A stretch of DNA of 64,000 nt from Candidatus Gemmiger stercorigallinarum. GTDB lineage: Bacteria; Bacillota; Clostridia; Oscillospirales; Ruminococcaceae. Made by a program: the position numbers and the translations under genes. A model generated the notes under the pieces. It searched no databases. It had not been told where the DNA came from and saw only the letters and a program-made list of their open reading frames with translations. Within the stretch, counting starts at the first letter, position 1. Every line of letters starts with the position of its first letter. This document shows, piece after piece, positions 30,282 through 40,665 of this stretch. The stretch covers positions 28,656-92,655 of the forward strand of contig DWWX01000004.1 in assembly GCA_019119495.1 (NCBI GenBank). The letters are read 5' to 3'.

Positions 30282-32330
30282 TCAGTCCTCGTCCAGGTCA
30301 AAGTCGCCGGGCAAAAGCAGCTCCAGCGAGGCGTCCGGGTCGGCCACCAGCCGCTTGGACTGGTTCAGGATGGCCCGCTCCACCACGTTGCGCGCCATGC
30401 GGCCGTTGCCGTTTTTGCCGGCGTCGGCGGCTTGCCGGCGGGCAAAGTAGTCTTTCAGCGGGGCCTCGCAGGCGGCGTCCAGCGCGTAGCCCTTGCCCTT
30501 TGCGATGGAGCCCGCGATCTGCCACAGCTGCTCGCCGGTATAGTCGGGGAACTCGATCTGGTTGGGGAAACGGCTGGCCAGGCCGGAGTTGGCGGTCAAA
30601 AACTGCTGCATCTCCCTGGTGTAGCCGGCCAGGATCACCACCAGGTCGTCCCGGTGGTCCTCGATGCCCTTGACCAGCGTGTCGATGGCCTCCAGACCAA
30701 AGCTGTCCTCCCGGCCGCGGTAAAGGCTGTAGGCCTCGTCGATGAACAGCACACCGCCCAGGGCGCTCTGGATCACCTGGTTGGTCAGCGGGGCGGTGTG
30801 GCCCACGTAGCGGCCCACCAGGTCGGCGCGGGTCACCTCCACCAGCTGGCCGCCCCGCAAGGCGCCGATGGCCTTGAGGTACTTGGACAAGATGCGGGCG
30901 ATGGTGGTCTTGCCGGTGCCGGGGTTGCCGGTAAAGATCATGTGCATGTTGACGCTGGCGGCCTGCAGGCCCTGGGCCTTGCGCCGCTGCTGGGCCTGCA
31001 CGTTTTTGGCAATGTCCCGCACAAAGGTCTTGACTTCCTCCAGGCCGATGATGCCGTCCAGCTCGGCTTCCACGGCGGCCACGTCGCCGCGGTACTGCTG
31101 GGGCAGCAGGTTCAAAAGGTCAAAGGGCTCGCCGCCGTTTACTGCGGCCATCAGGCGGCCGTCTGCCACTGTCAGCCGCATGGCGGTGCCGGCGGGCAGC
31201 GGTTCCTCGTGGTCCAGCACATACTCGGCAATGGCGCGGTAGGCGTCGTCGGCGTATTCCTGGATGGCGTCCACGCCGTTGGCACGGCCGTAGCGGGCGG
31301 CCAGGTGGTCCCGCACCGCCCCGTCGGCGGAAAGGGCCAGCCCGCACTGGGCGCGCACCTTCTGGGCCAGAGCGTTCAGCTCCCGCGCAGCGATGGCGTT
31401 CAGGCTTTCGGGTGTGAAGGGGGCGGTGCGGCAGATGTCGCCGGACAGCGCGTCCACAAACCGCGCGCCGAACCGCTCGGCCAGGGCCTCGGGGCCTTTG
31501 GAGGAAAAGAACACAAAGTATTTGCCGCCGGCCTGCAGCTCGCCCACCGCGCCGGGGGCCAGCGCGGTGCCCACATCCACCAGGATGCCCCGCTGCAGCA
31601 CATACCGGCTGGAAAGCGCCAGCGTGCCGTCGATGGCCAGCGTGGCCAGCATGTTCAAATAGGCCGAAGCGCAGCCCTCGTAATGGTCAAAGGCCAGGAT
31701 CTCGGCGTCCGACTGCAGCGCGGCGTACAGGTCCTGCAAAAACAGCTTTTCCTGCGCGGGGCCGGGGTAGAGCGAAAGATCCATCGTCTCGATCCTGGCG
31801 GCGGAGATCAGCCCGCGGGCGGCCAGTTCCTCGGCCACGCAGCGCAGGGCATAATGGCGGCCGGTGCCCTCGGCGCCGCACAGCAGCATGACGCTGCGGG
31901 CGCGGGCGGCGTCCGGCACGCCCATCACAAAGGGGCGGCGGAAGGCCTTGACCACCGCGCCCACAAACTCGTCCTGGCCCAGCACGCGGGTGCGCACCTG
32001 GTCCGCCAGGCCCACAAAATCGCCCCGCTTTTTGGCCGGCGCCGGCTTTTGGGGGGCGTTGTCCAGCAGGCCGTCCTTTTTCAGCGAAGCCGTCAGCTCG
32101 CTGCTCATGCGGCGGACGTTTTCCATAGTGGCGTCGGCGGCGCGGCCCACCGCGTCGGCCGCTTTGCCGGCGGCGGTGCGGCGTTTCTGGCTTTGGGCGG
32201 TCATCTCGTCCAGGGCGCGCTGCATCTCCTCCACGCTTTGGGCGGCGGCGTCCGCCTCCCGCTTGGTGGAAGCGCGGGCGGAACCCATTAGGTCGCGCAC
32301 CCAGGCGTCGTATTGGTCCTCAATGCTCAT
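30282..32330 (-). CDS. Two-module AAA ATPase (N-terminal degenerate AAA-like region + C-terminal CbxX/SpoVK-like AAA)
   Basis: C-terminal module: MIFTGNPGTGKTTIARIL Walker A, GGVLFIDEAYSLY Walker B, SGLASRFPNQIEFPDYT. N-terminal module has VMLLCGAEGTGRHYALR in place of a clean Walker A. Confidence 0.85.
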   Translation of the reverse strand: MSIEDQYDAWVRDLMGSARASTKREADAAAQSVEEMQRALDEMTAQSQKRRTAAGKAADAVGRAADATMENVRRMSSELTASLKKDGLLDNAPQKPAPAKKRGDFVGLADQVRTRVLGQDEFVGAVVKAFRRPFVMGVPDAARARSVMLLCGAEGTGRHYALRCVAEELAARGLISAARIETMDLSLYPGPAQEKLFLQDLYAALQSDAEILAFDHYEGCASAYLNMLATLAIDGTLALSSRYVLQRGILVDVGTALAPGAVGELQAGGKYFVFFSSKGPEALAERFGARFVDALSGDICRTAPFTPESLNAIAARELNALAQKVRAQCGLALSADGAVRDHLAARYGRANGVDAIQEYADDAYRAIAEYVLDHEEPLPAGTAMRLTVADGRLMAAVNGGEPFDLLNLLPQQYRGDVAAVEAELDGIIGLEEVKTFVRDIAKNVQAQQRRKAQGLQAASVNMHMIFTGNPGTGKTTIARILSKYLKAIGALRGGQLVEVTRADLVGRYVGHTAPLTNQVIQSALGGVLFIDEAYSLYRGREDSFGLEAIDTLVKGIEDHRDDLVVILAGYTREMQQFLTANSGLASRFPNQIEFPDYTGEQLWQIAGSIAKGKGYALDAACEAPLKDYFARRQAADAGKNGNGRMARNVVERAILNQSKRLVADPDASLELLLPGDFDLDED

Positions 32331-33463
32331 TGGTCGTTCTCCTCATTGGCACGGCGGGGCAGGCGGATGCGGTAAAAATTCTTGGCGCTGCAGCCGGCGC
32401 GGCCGCCGCCTGCGCAGGCGCAGGCACACGCGCAGGAAACGCAGGCGCAGGCGCACACGCAGCTGCCGTGGTGGCTGGTGTCCCGCCCGGCGCCGCCGCC
32501 GCGGGTCTCGCCGCCGCCTGCCTTGAAGCCCGGCGGCGGGTTGGAGGTATGGTAGCCTGCGGGCGGGCGGCTGCCCCGCGCCATGCGGATGTAGTTGGCG
32601 CCGTTATAGTACCAGACCCAGGCGGCCGGGTCGTAGCCGCCGCCAAAGCCGCCGCGCCAGCGGGCCGGCCGGCCGGCGTAAAAGATCGCCGCAAAAAACA
32701 GCACCACCAGCAGGGTCATCAGCGCCACCGCGCCGTCGTAGCGGCTGCCGGTGCTTTGGGGGCGGGCGGGGGTGTTTTCCTGGCCGGTCATGGCGTTGGC
32801 CGGGTCAAACACCTGCGCCGTGGTGATGGGCACCGTCACGTTGACGGTGGCGCGCTCGCCATGGGCCAGCGGGCCGAACTCCCACACCAGATAATCGCCG
32901 TCCACGCTGTGGTTGTCGGCCAAAAAGCCGTCATAGTTCCGCCAGCGCACCGTCAGGCTGTCCACGCAGATCTCGTCGAACCAGCCGGGGGTAAAGCTGA
33001 AACTGGCGGTGTCGTCGTCATTCTCGGTGAACAGATGGCTCTGGTGCACCCGGAAGCGGAAGCTGACCTCGCTCTCGCCGCCGTTCTGCGCCGCCACGTC
33101 GGGGGCGTAGTAATGGTCGTGGAAGGTCACCTGGGCATAACTGCCGCCTTCGGTCAGCAGGCTCACGTCGGCCACGGTGTCGGGGCTTAAGTTCTCGAAC
33201 TCGTCGGCATACTCGTTGGCCAGGCCGATGGTCACCCACGAGAGGGAATCCTCCGCCCCGCCGCCGATCACCTTCCAGTCGATCTCGTAGGTGATGTCGG
33301 CGCTGCCGTCCTGCCGGGGGTCCACCGTCACCACATAATTGGTGATCTCGTCGTAGTCGCCGGCGTCGGCAAAGGCGGCCGGGGCCAGCAGGGCGGCGGT
33401 CAAAAGCGCCGCCAGGGCCAGCGCCAGGCGGGCGGCCAGGCGGTGCAGGGGTCGTGTTTTCAT
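32327..33463 (-). CDS. Secreted/membrane protein with alternating Cys-X C-terminal tail (candidate radical SAM substrate or partner)
   Basis: Signal peptide LALALAALLTAALLAPAAFA, extracytoplasmic beta-rich domain, TM segment VALMTLLVVLFFAAIFYAG, tail GSCVCACACVSCACACACAGGGRAGCSAKNFYRIRLP. ATGA overlaps at both ends with neighbours. Confidence 0.8.
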   Translation of the reverse strand: MKTRPLHRLAARLALALAALLTAALLAPAAFADAGDYDEITNYVVTVDPRQDGSADITYEIDWKVIGGGAEDSLSWVTIGLANEYADEFENLSPDTVADVSLLTEGGSYAQVTFHDHYYAPDVAAQNGGESEVSFRFRVHQSHLFTENDDDTASFSFTPGWFDEICVDSLTVRWRNYDGFLADNHSVDGDYLVWEFGPLAHGERATVNVTVPITTAQVFDPANAMTGQENTPARPQSTGSRYDGAVALMTLLVVLFFAAIFYAGRPARWRGGFGGGYDPAAWVWYYNGANYIRMARGSRPPAGYHTSNPPPGFKAGGGETRGGGAGRDTSHHGSCVCACACVSCACACACAGGGRAGCSAKNFYRIRLPRRANEENDQ

Positions 33464-34848
33464 GCGTCCTCCTTCGGGCGGCGGGGGTCGCCCAGCTGGC
33501 AGAGATGTTCCATCCGTGCGCTGACGCGGCGGATGCGGCGGCAGTCGCTGCCGTTCCAGATCTTTTGCCAGGGCTGGTGCAGGATGTCCCCCAGCCCCGG
33601 CCCGGACAGCCAGCTCTGGCAGGGCAGCACGGTGCCGTCCGGCGCAACGGCCATGTTGGACAGGCAGGCCCCGCAGCTGGGGATCAGCGTAAAGCCCAGC
33701 GCCTGCAGCGTGCCTTCCGGCAGCCAGCCGGGGCTGGTAAACTCCAGCTCCATGGTGTTGTGGTCGGCCCAGGTCTTGGCGCTGCGCAGGGCGGCGGTCA
33801 GTTCTTCGGTGGAAAGCCGGGTGGCGATGCTGTCTTTCTGCACGGCGCCGCCGGCGGGGATCAGCCCGCTGCAGGTGGCATAGCGCACGCCCAGGCTGCG
33901 CACAAACTCCAGCGTGGCGCGGTAGTCCCGGTTCAGGCTGCACAGCGGCGTGTTGACGCTGACGTTCAGCCCGGCGGCCACGGCGTTGCGGATGCCGCTG
34001 ACCGTGTCCTCAAACCCCGGCGCGCCCACCAGCGCGTTGTGTACGGCGGGGTCGGCACTGTACAGCGTTACCTGCACGGCGTCCAGGCTGGCGTCGTACA
34101 GCTCACGGCAAAGGGGGGCGGTCAGCAGGCGGCCGTTGGTGTTCAGCCGGGTCACAAACCACTGGGCGGCCCGCACCAGCTTGACCAGGTCGTTGCGCAT
34201 GGTGGGCTCGCCGCCGGTAAAGGTCAGCTGCGGGATGCCTGCGTCGCGGCATTTCTGGATGACGGCCATCCACTGGTCGGTGTCCAGCTGGGGGGCCATG
34301 CCGTAGGGCTGGTGGGCGGCGTAGCAGTGCAGGCATTTCTGGTTGCACTGCCAGGCGCCGTCCTTCTGCATCGAGCTGACCATCAGGTCCATGCGGTGGG
34401 GGGCCTGCATGTGGGGGGCATACTGCCCCAGGTCCATGCGGGCCACCGGCAGCACCGGCGTGCGGCCCTGGGCAATGTCGCGGAAGGCGTCCAGCATGGC
34501 GGTCAGGTCGGCGCGGATCTGCTCGGCGGGGGTGCGGGTATAGACGGCAATGGTGTCGGCCACGGCCTGCTCCACCACGGCGTTCCACTGGCCGGGCTGA
34601 AGTTCCTGCCCCTCAAAGGGCTGCAGGGCGTCGATCAGGTTGGAAAGCAGGATCGCCCACGAGACGTTCAGCGGCAGGATATCCCGCCCGTTCAAAATGG
34701 CGACAAAGGGCACGTCCCGCCAGCCGCCGCGGCGGGGCACCAGGTGGATGCGCACCACGCCGGGCCCGCCGGGGTCCAGGGTGACATGGCGCACGGCGTT
34801 CAGCCGCTGACGGAGAAACCGGTTCTCCGCACGGGAAAGTAACGGCAT
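33460..34848 (-). CDS. Radical SAM protein with SPASM-like C-terminal Cys cluster
   Basis: CNQKCLHCYAAH (CxxxCxxC), LTFTGGEPTMRNDL, C-terminal SCGACLSNMAVAPDGTVLPCQSW...MEHLC. Confidence 0.9.
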   Translation of the reverse strand: MPLLSRAENRFLRQRLNAVRHVTLDPGGPGVVRIHLVPRRGGWRDVPFVAILNGRDILPLNVSWAILLSNLIDALQPFEGQELQPGQWNAVVEQAVADTIAVYTRTPAEQIRADLTAMLDAFRDIAQGRTPVLPVARMDLGQYAPHMQAPHRMDLMVSSMQKDGAWQCNQKCLHCYAAHQPYGMAPQLDTDQWMAVIQKCRDAGIPQLTFTGGEPTMRNDLVKLVRAAQWFVTRLNTNGRLLTAPLCRELYDASLDAVQVTLYSADPAVHNALVGAPGFEDTVSGIRNAVAAGLNVSVNTPLCSLNRDYRATLEFVRSLGVRYATCSGLIPAGGAVQKDSIATRLSTEELTAALRSAKTWADHNTMELEFTSPGWLPEGTLQALGFTLIPSCGACLSNMAVAPDGTVLPCQSWLSGPGLGDILHQPWQKIWNGSDCRRIRRVSARMEHLCQLGDPRRPKEDA

Positions 34849-35162
34849 ACAAAACACTCCAGCAAAACAAAGTCGGCCGCCGCGGCGCGCAGCCTGCCGC
34901 AGCAGGGCGGGGCGGCCGGTCATGGTCAGGGCAAGACCGGGTACAGTTTACGGCTATTATAGCATGGAATGCGCAGGAATACAACGGAAAGCCGCCGCCG
35001 CGCACCGCCCCAAACGGCGCGGAAAAGCAGCCGTGGCGGCCCCGGCGGAGACTTCCCTGTCTGGTTGGGGAATTTTGCCGCCTTGCCGCACCTGGGCGCG
35101 CCGGGAGAGGGGGGCCGCGCATTCTGCCCGGTTTTGCCGCCGGGCGTGCATCCCCCAAAAAC

Positions 35163-35199
35163 AAAAGCGCCGCCCGGCGCATTGACCGGGCGGCGTTTT
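35163..35199. terminator. Terminator downstream of ilvD
   Basis: CGCCGCCCGG...CCGGGCGGCG with flanking AAAA/TTTT. Confidence 0.75.
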
Positions 35200-35227
35200 G
35201 GTGGAATTGTTGAAAATCCCCCGCGGG

Positions 35228-36886
35228 TTATTGCAGCACCGCGCCATAGTTGGCGCTGGTGACCATGCGGGCGTAGCGGCTGAGCCAGCCGGACTTGACG
35301 TTGGGCTCCGGCTGCACATAGGCGGCTTTGCGGCGGGCCAGCTCCTCGTCGTCCACCTCCAGCGTGATGCTGGCGTTGGGGATGTCGATGGAGATGGTGT
35401 CGCCCTCCTGCACCAGGCCGATGGGCCCGCCGGAGGCAGCCTCCGGGCTGACGTGACCGATGGCCGCTCCGCGGGAGGCCCCGCTGAACCGGCCGTCGGT
35501 GATCAGCGCCACGGTGGTGTCCAGCTTCATGCCGGCCAGCGCGCTGGTGGGGTTGAGCATCTCGCGCATGCCGGGGCCGCCCTTGGGGCCTTCGTAGCGG
35601 ATGACCACCACGTCGCCGGGATGGATGCGGCCGTTGTAGATGGCGTCGATGGCCTGCTCCTCGCTGTCAAAGACGCGGGCGGGGCCGCTGTGGCACTGCA
35701 TCTCCGGCGCGACGGCGCTGCGCTTGACCACGCAGCCGTCCGGGGCCAGGTTGCCCCAGAGGATCTGCAGGCCGCCGGTCTCGCTGTACGGGTCGTCGAT
35801 GGGGCGGATGGCCTTCTTGTCCAAAATATGCGCGCCTTTAATGTTCTCGCCCAGCGTTTTGCCGGTGACGGTGGGAACATCCAGGTCCAAAAGCCCTTTC
35901 TTGGCCAGCTCGGCCTGCACCGCCGGGATGCCGCCCGCCGCGAACAGGTCGGGCATGTGGGTGGGGCCGGCGGGGGCCAGGTGGCACAGGTTGGGGGTCT
36001 TGGCGCTGATCTCGTTGAACAGTTTCAAATCCAGCGGCACGCCGGCCTCGTGGGCGATGGCCAGCAGGTGCAGCACCGTGTTGGTGGAACAGCCCAGCGC
36101 CATGTCGCAGGTCAGGGCGTTGCGGATGGACCGCTCGTTGACGATCTGCCGCGCGGTGACGCCCCGGCGCACCAGGTCCATGACAGCCATGCCGGACCGC
36201 TTGCCCAGCTGCAGCCGCTTGGCGTAGACGGCGGGGATGGTGCCGTTGCCGGGCAGCGCGATGCCGATGGCCTCGCACAGGCAGTTCATGCTGTTGGCGG
36301 TGTACATGCCGCTGCAGGAGCCGCAGCCGGGGCAGCAGTTGCAGGTGCAGTCCTCCAGCTGTGCGTCGTCGATCAGGCCCGCCTTGTAGGCGCCCACGGC
36401 CTCGAACATTTTGGACAGGCTGACTTCCTCGCCGCCGTAGCTGCCGGCCAGCATGGGGCCGCCGGAGCAGACGATGGCCGGCACGTCCAGCCGGCAGGCG
36501 GCCATCAGCATGCCGGGCACGATCTTGTCGCAGTTGGGCACCAGCACCAGGCCGTCCAGCTGGTGGGCCATGAACATGGTCTCGACGCTGTCGCAGATCA
36601 GCTCGCGGCTGGCCAGCGAATACTTCATGCCGATGTGGCCCATGGCGATGCCGTCGCAGACGCCGATGGCCGGGATCAGGATGGGCGTGCCGCCCGCCAT
36701 GCGGACGCCCGCCTTGACGGCGTCCGCCAGCTTGTCCAGGTTCATGTGGCCGGGCACGATCTCGCTGTAGGCCGAGACCACGCCGATCAAGGGGCGCTCC
36801 AGCTCCTCAGGGGTGTAGCCCAGGGCATAGAACAGGCTGCGGTTGGGCGCCCGCTCCGGCCCTTTGGTAACATTATCGCTGCGCAT
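35228..36886 (-). CDS. ilvD: Dihydroxy-acid dehydratase
   Basis: [28 protein letters not shown]-type [33 protein letters not shown]. Confidence 0.97.
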   Translation of the reverse strand: MRSDNVTKGPERAPNRSLFYALGYTPEELERPLIGVVSAYSEIVPGHMNLDKLADAVKAGVRMAGGTPILIPAIGVCDGIAMGHIGMKYSLASRELICDSVETMFMAHQLDGLVLVPNCDKIVPGMLMAACRLDVPAIVCSGGPMLAGSYGGEEVSLSKMFEAVGAYKAGLIDDAQLEDCTCNCCPGCGSCSGMYTANSMNCLCEAIGIALPGNGTIPAVYAKRLQLGKRSGMAVMDLVRRGVTARQIVNERSIRNALTCDMALGCSTNTVLHLLAIAHEAGVPLDLKLFNEISAKTPNLCHLAPAGPTHMPDLFAAGGIPAVQAELAKKGLLDLDVPTVTGKTLGENIKGAHILDKKAIRPIDDPYSETGGLQILWGNLAPDGCVVKRSAVAPEMQCHSGPARVFDSEEQAIDAIYNGRIHPGDVVVIRYEGPKGGPGMREMLNPTSALAGMKLDTTVALITDGRFSGASRGAAIGHVSPEAASGGPIGLVQEGDTISIDIPNASITLEVDDEELARRKAAYVQPEPNVKSGWLSRYARMVTSANYGAVLQ

Positions 36887-36904
36887 GAGTACAAAACCTC
36901 CTGA

Positions 36905-36947
36905 TTAAAAAGGGAGGGCAGGGGGCTTGCCGGCCGCCTGCCCTCCC
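36905..36947 (-). terminator. Terminator between ilvC and ilvD, directly before the ilvD RBS
   Basis: Perfect 11-bp stem GGGAGGGCAGG/CCTGCCCTCCC followed by TTTTTAA on the minus strand. Confidence 0.75.
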
Positions 36948-37039
36948 GGGGTCAAAAATCAAAATTTGTCACTGCCGGCGGGCCTGCGACGCTGCCGGCA
37001 ATGCCGCCTTGCAGCGCGGCAAATCTTCGCCGGGCAGGC

Positions 37040-38065
<1,026 letters not shown>

Positions 38066-38294
38066 TTACTCCTTTTTGTGAATAATTTTTAGATTATTAC
38101 AATCTGTATATTCGACGCCGAGAGGGCGGGGAACCGAAACAAAATCAGGAATGAGGAATTGGAAATGAGAAATTGCGGGCGGCCGCCGGGCTGCAAAATA
38201 AACAGGAAACGCAGCAGCCTTCCGGCAAGCCTCAGGGACCGATAGGCCTGAAGGCGGCCGGAATGACAGGCAAAGGGCGGGAAAACCGCCGGCC

Positions 38295-38879
38295 TTACCG
38301 GTTGCCTTTGGGGCCGTATGTGGGGTAGTTGATCCCGCTGACCTCCTGCACCGGTTTCTGCATGTGCTGGTGCATGCCGCCGCGCTCGATGGCGGTGACG
38401 CCGGTGCGGCACATCTCCAGGATGTTGTAATCCTGGAACATGACCAGGAAGGCGTCGATCTTGCTGGGCTTGCCGGTCAGCTCAAACACCATGCTGTCGG
38501 GCGAAAGGTCAATGATCTTTGCCTTGTAGATGCTGGCGATCTCCCGCAGCTCGGCGCGGTTGTGCACGTCGCAGGCGACCTTCAAAAGCAGCAGCTCCCG
38601 CTGCAGGCTGTTGTCCTGGTCCAGCTCAAAGATCTGGCGGGTCACTTCCAGCCGATCGGTCTGCAGAAGCAGCTGGGTGATGGAGTTCTCGTCGCCGTGG
38701 GTGGTGACGGTGATGCGGCTGATGTTGGGGTCGTTGGTGGTCGAGACCGTCAGGCTGTCGATGTTGAAGCCGCGGCGGCAGAACAGGCTGGACACCCGCG
38801 CCAGAACGCCGCTCTGGTTATCCACCAGGATGCTGATGACCCGGCGTTCGGCCGCGTCGGTTTTCTTCACAGTGGGCAT
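38295..38879 (-). CDS. ilvN: Acetolactate synthase small subunit
   Basis: RRVISILVDNQSGVLARVSSLFCRRGFNIDSLTVS ACT domain. Confidence 0.94.
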   Translation of the reverse strand: MPTVKKTDAAERRVISILVDNQSGVLARVSSLFCRRGFNIDSLTVSTTNDPNISRITVTTHGDENSITQLLLQTDRLEVTRQIFELDQDNSLQRELLLLKVACDVHNRAELREIASIYKAKIIDLSPDSMVFELTGKPSKIDAFLVMFQDYNILEMCRTGVTAIERGGMHQHMQKPVQEVSGINYPTYGPKGNR

Positions 38880-38893
38880 TGCTGGGTCCTCCT

Positions 38894-40558
38894 TTACTCC
38901 ATCATAATGTCGTTGATGTCGCCGCCGCCGGGGATCATGGGCAGCACTTTCTCGTCCTTGCCGATGCGGCAGTCGATCCAGCTGGGGCCTTTCTGCATCA
39001 TCGCGTCGGCAAAGGCGGCTTTGAACTCGGCCAGCGTCTCGCAGCGGTAGCCCTTGGCGCCGAAGCCCTCGGCCACCTTGGCAAAATCGGTGCGGCGCTG
39101 CGGGTCGGTGTTGGAGTAGCGCCTGCCGTAAAAGGCGGTCTGCCACTGGCGGACCATGCCCAGCACCTGGTTGTTGAAGATGACGGTGATGATGGGCAGG
39201 CCGTAGCTGACGGCGGTGCAGCCCTCGTTCAGGTTCATGTGGAAGCTGCCGTCGCCGGTCAGCATGACCACGCGGGCGTCGGGGCCAAGGCCGATCTGCG
39301 CGCCGATGGACGCGCCGTAGCCAAAGCCCATGGTGCCCAGGCCGCCGCTGGTGATAAAGCCGCGGCTCTTGACGTGGTGCAGGTACTGGGCCGCCCACAT
39401 CTGGTGCTGGCCCACGTCGGTGACATAGACCGCGTCGGGGCCGGCCTGGCGGCAGATCTCGTCGATCATCTGGTGGGGCTTCAGCTCGGTGTCGCTGTCC
39501 ACCGGCTTGTAGTCGTGGGCCTGCCATTCCCGGATCTGCTCCATCCAGTCCCTGTGCTCGGCGGGCTGGATGTGGGGCAGGATGGCCTGCAAAATGTAGG
39601 CCGCGTCGCCCACCAGCGCCAGGTCGATGGGGACGTTTTTGCCCATCTCGCTGGGGTCGATGTCGATCTGGATGTGCTTTGCATTGTGGGCGAAGGTGTC
39701 GGGGTTCAGCGCCACCCGGTCGGAAAAGCGGGTGCCCACGGCGATGACCAGATCGGCCTCGTCCACCGCCTTGTTGGCGGTGTAGCAGCCGTGCATGCCC
39801 AAAAGCCCCAGGTTCAGCGGCTCGCCGTAGGCCAGCACACCGGCGGCCATCAGGGTGTAGGTGGCGGGGATCTGCGCCTTGGCCAGCAGGTCGCGCAGCG
39901 GCTGGCAGCCTGCCGCGCCCCGCACGCCGCCGCCGAACACGACGATGGGGCGTTTGGCCTCGTTGATCAGCCGGGCGGCTTCCAGCACGCTGGCTTCGTC
40001 GTAGCGGGTGACGGTGCGCACCGGCTCCGGCGGCTTGGGGGCAAACTCGCAGCGGTTGGCGGTCACGTCCTTGGGGATGTCCACCAGCACCGGGCCCTTG
40101 CGGCCGCTTTGGGCAATGCGGAAGGCGGCGCGCATGGTGTCGGCCAGATCCTCGACCCGGCGGACGGTGTAGTTGTGCTTGGTGATGGGCATGGTCACGC
40201 CCTCGATGTAGGCTTCCTGAAAGCTGTCCTTGCCCAGCAGAGAGGTGGCCACGTTGCCGGTAAAGGCGACCATCGGGATGCTGTCCATGAAGGCGGTGGC
40301 AATGCCGGTGACCAGGTTGGTGGCGCCGGGGCCGCTGGTGGCCAGCACCACGCCGGTGCGCCCGGTGGCGCGGGCATACCCGTCCGCCGCATGGGACGCG
40401 CCCTGCTCGTGCGCGGTCAGGATATGCCGGATGCGGTCGGAGTTCTTGTACAATTCGTCGTACAGGTTCAGCACCGCACCGCCCGGATACCCGAAAATGG
40501 TATCCACGCCCTGCTCGGCCAGCACCTCGACAAAAATCTGGGAACCTGTCAGCATCAT
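38894..40558 (-). CDS. ilvB: Acetolactate synthase large subunit
   Basis: VDTIFGYPGGAVLNLYDEL, HEQGASHAADGYARATGRTGVVLATSGPGATN; RBS AGGAGAGG before ATG 40558. Confidence 0.96.
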   Translation of the reverse strand: MMLTGSQIFVEVLAEQGVDTIFGYPGGAVLNLYDELYKNSDRIRHILTAHEQGASHAADGYARATGRTGVVLATSGPGATNLVTGIATAFMDSIPMVAFTGNVATSLLGKDSFQEAYIEGVTMPITKHNYTVRRVEDLADTMRAAFRIAQSGRKGPVLVDIPKDVTANRCEFAPKPPEPVRTVTRYDEASVLEAARLINEAKRPIVVFGGGVRGAAGCQPLRDLLAKAQIPATYTLMAAGVLAYGEPLNLGLLGMHGCYTANKAVDEADLVIAVGTRFSDRVALNPDTFAHNAKHIQIDIDPSEMGKNVPIDLALVGDAAYILQAILPHIQPAEHRDWMEQIREWQAHDYKPVDSDTELKPHQMIDEICRQAGPDAVYVTDVGQHQMWAAQYLHHVKSRGFITSGGLGTMGFGYGASIGAQIGLGPDARVVMLTGDGSFHMNLNEGCTAVSYGLPIITVIFNNQVLGMVRQWQTAFYGRRYSNTDPQRRTDFAKVAEGFGAKGYRCETLAEFKAAFADAMMQKGPSWIDCRIGKDEKVLPMIPGGGDINDIMME

Positions 40559-40665
40559 CGTGATCCTCTCCTTTTCCTTTTGTGGTGTTATGCGGCAGCC
40601 GGCCGCCTGCACTGCCAGGCGCGGGCGGAAGCCGGCGGCGGGACCCGCCGCCATCGTGCAGAGAA

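Noticed and set aside
30252-32291. 679-aa plus-strand ORF opposite the AAA ATPase gene
   Set aside because: Antisense artefact; the minus strand has clear Walker motifs and ATGA coupling.
32470-33460. Treating the Cys-tail gene as a classical short RiPP precursor
   Set aside because: The product is about 378 aa with signal peptide, outer domain and TM helix, so it is not a leader-core peptide. Only the C-terminal tail is RiPP-like.
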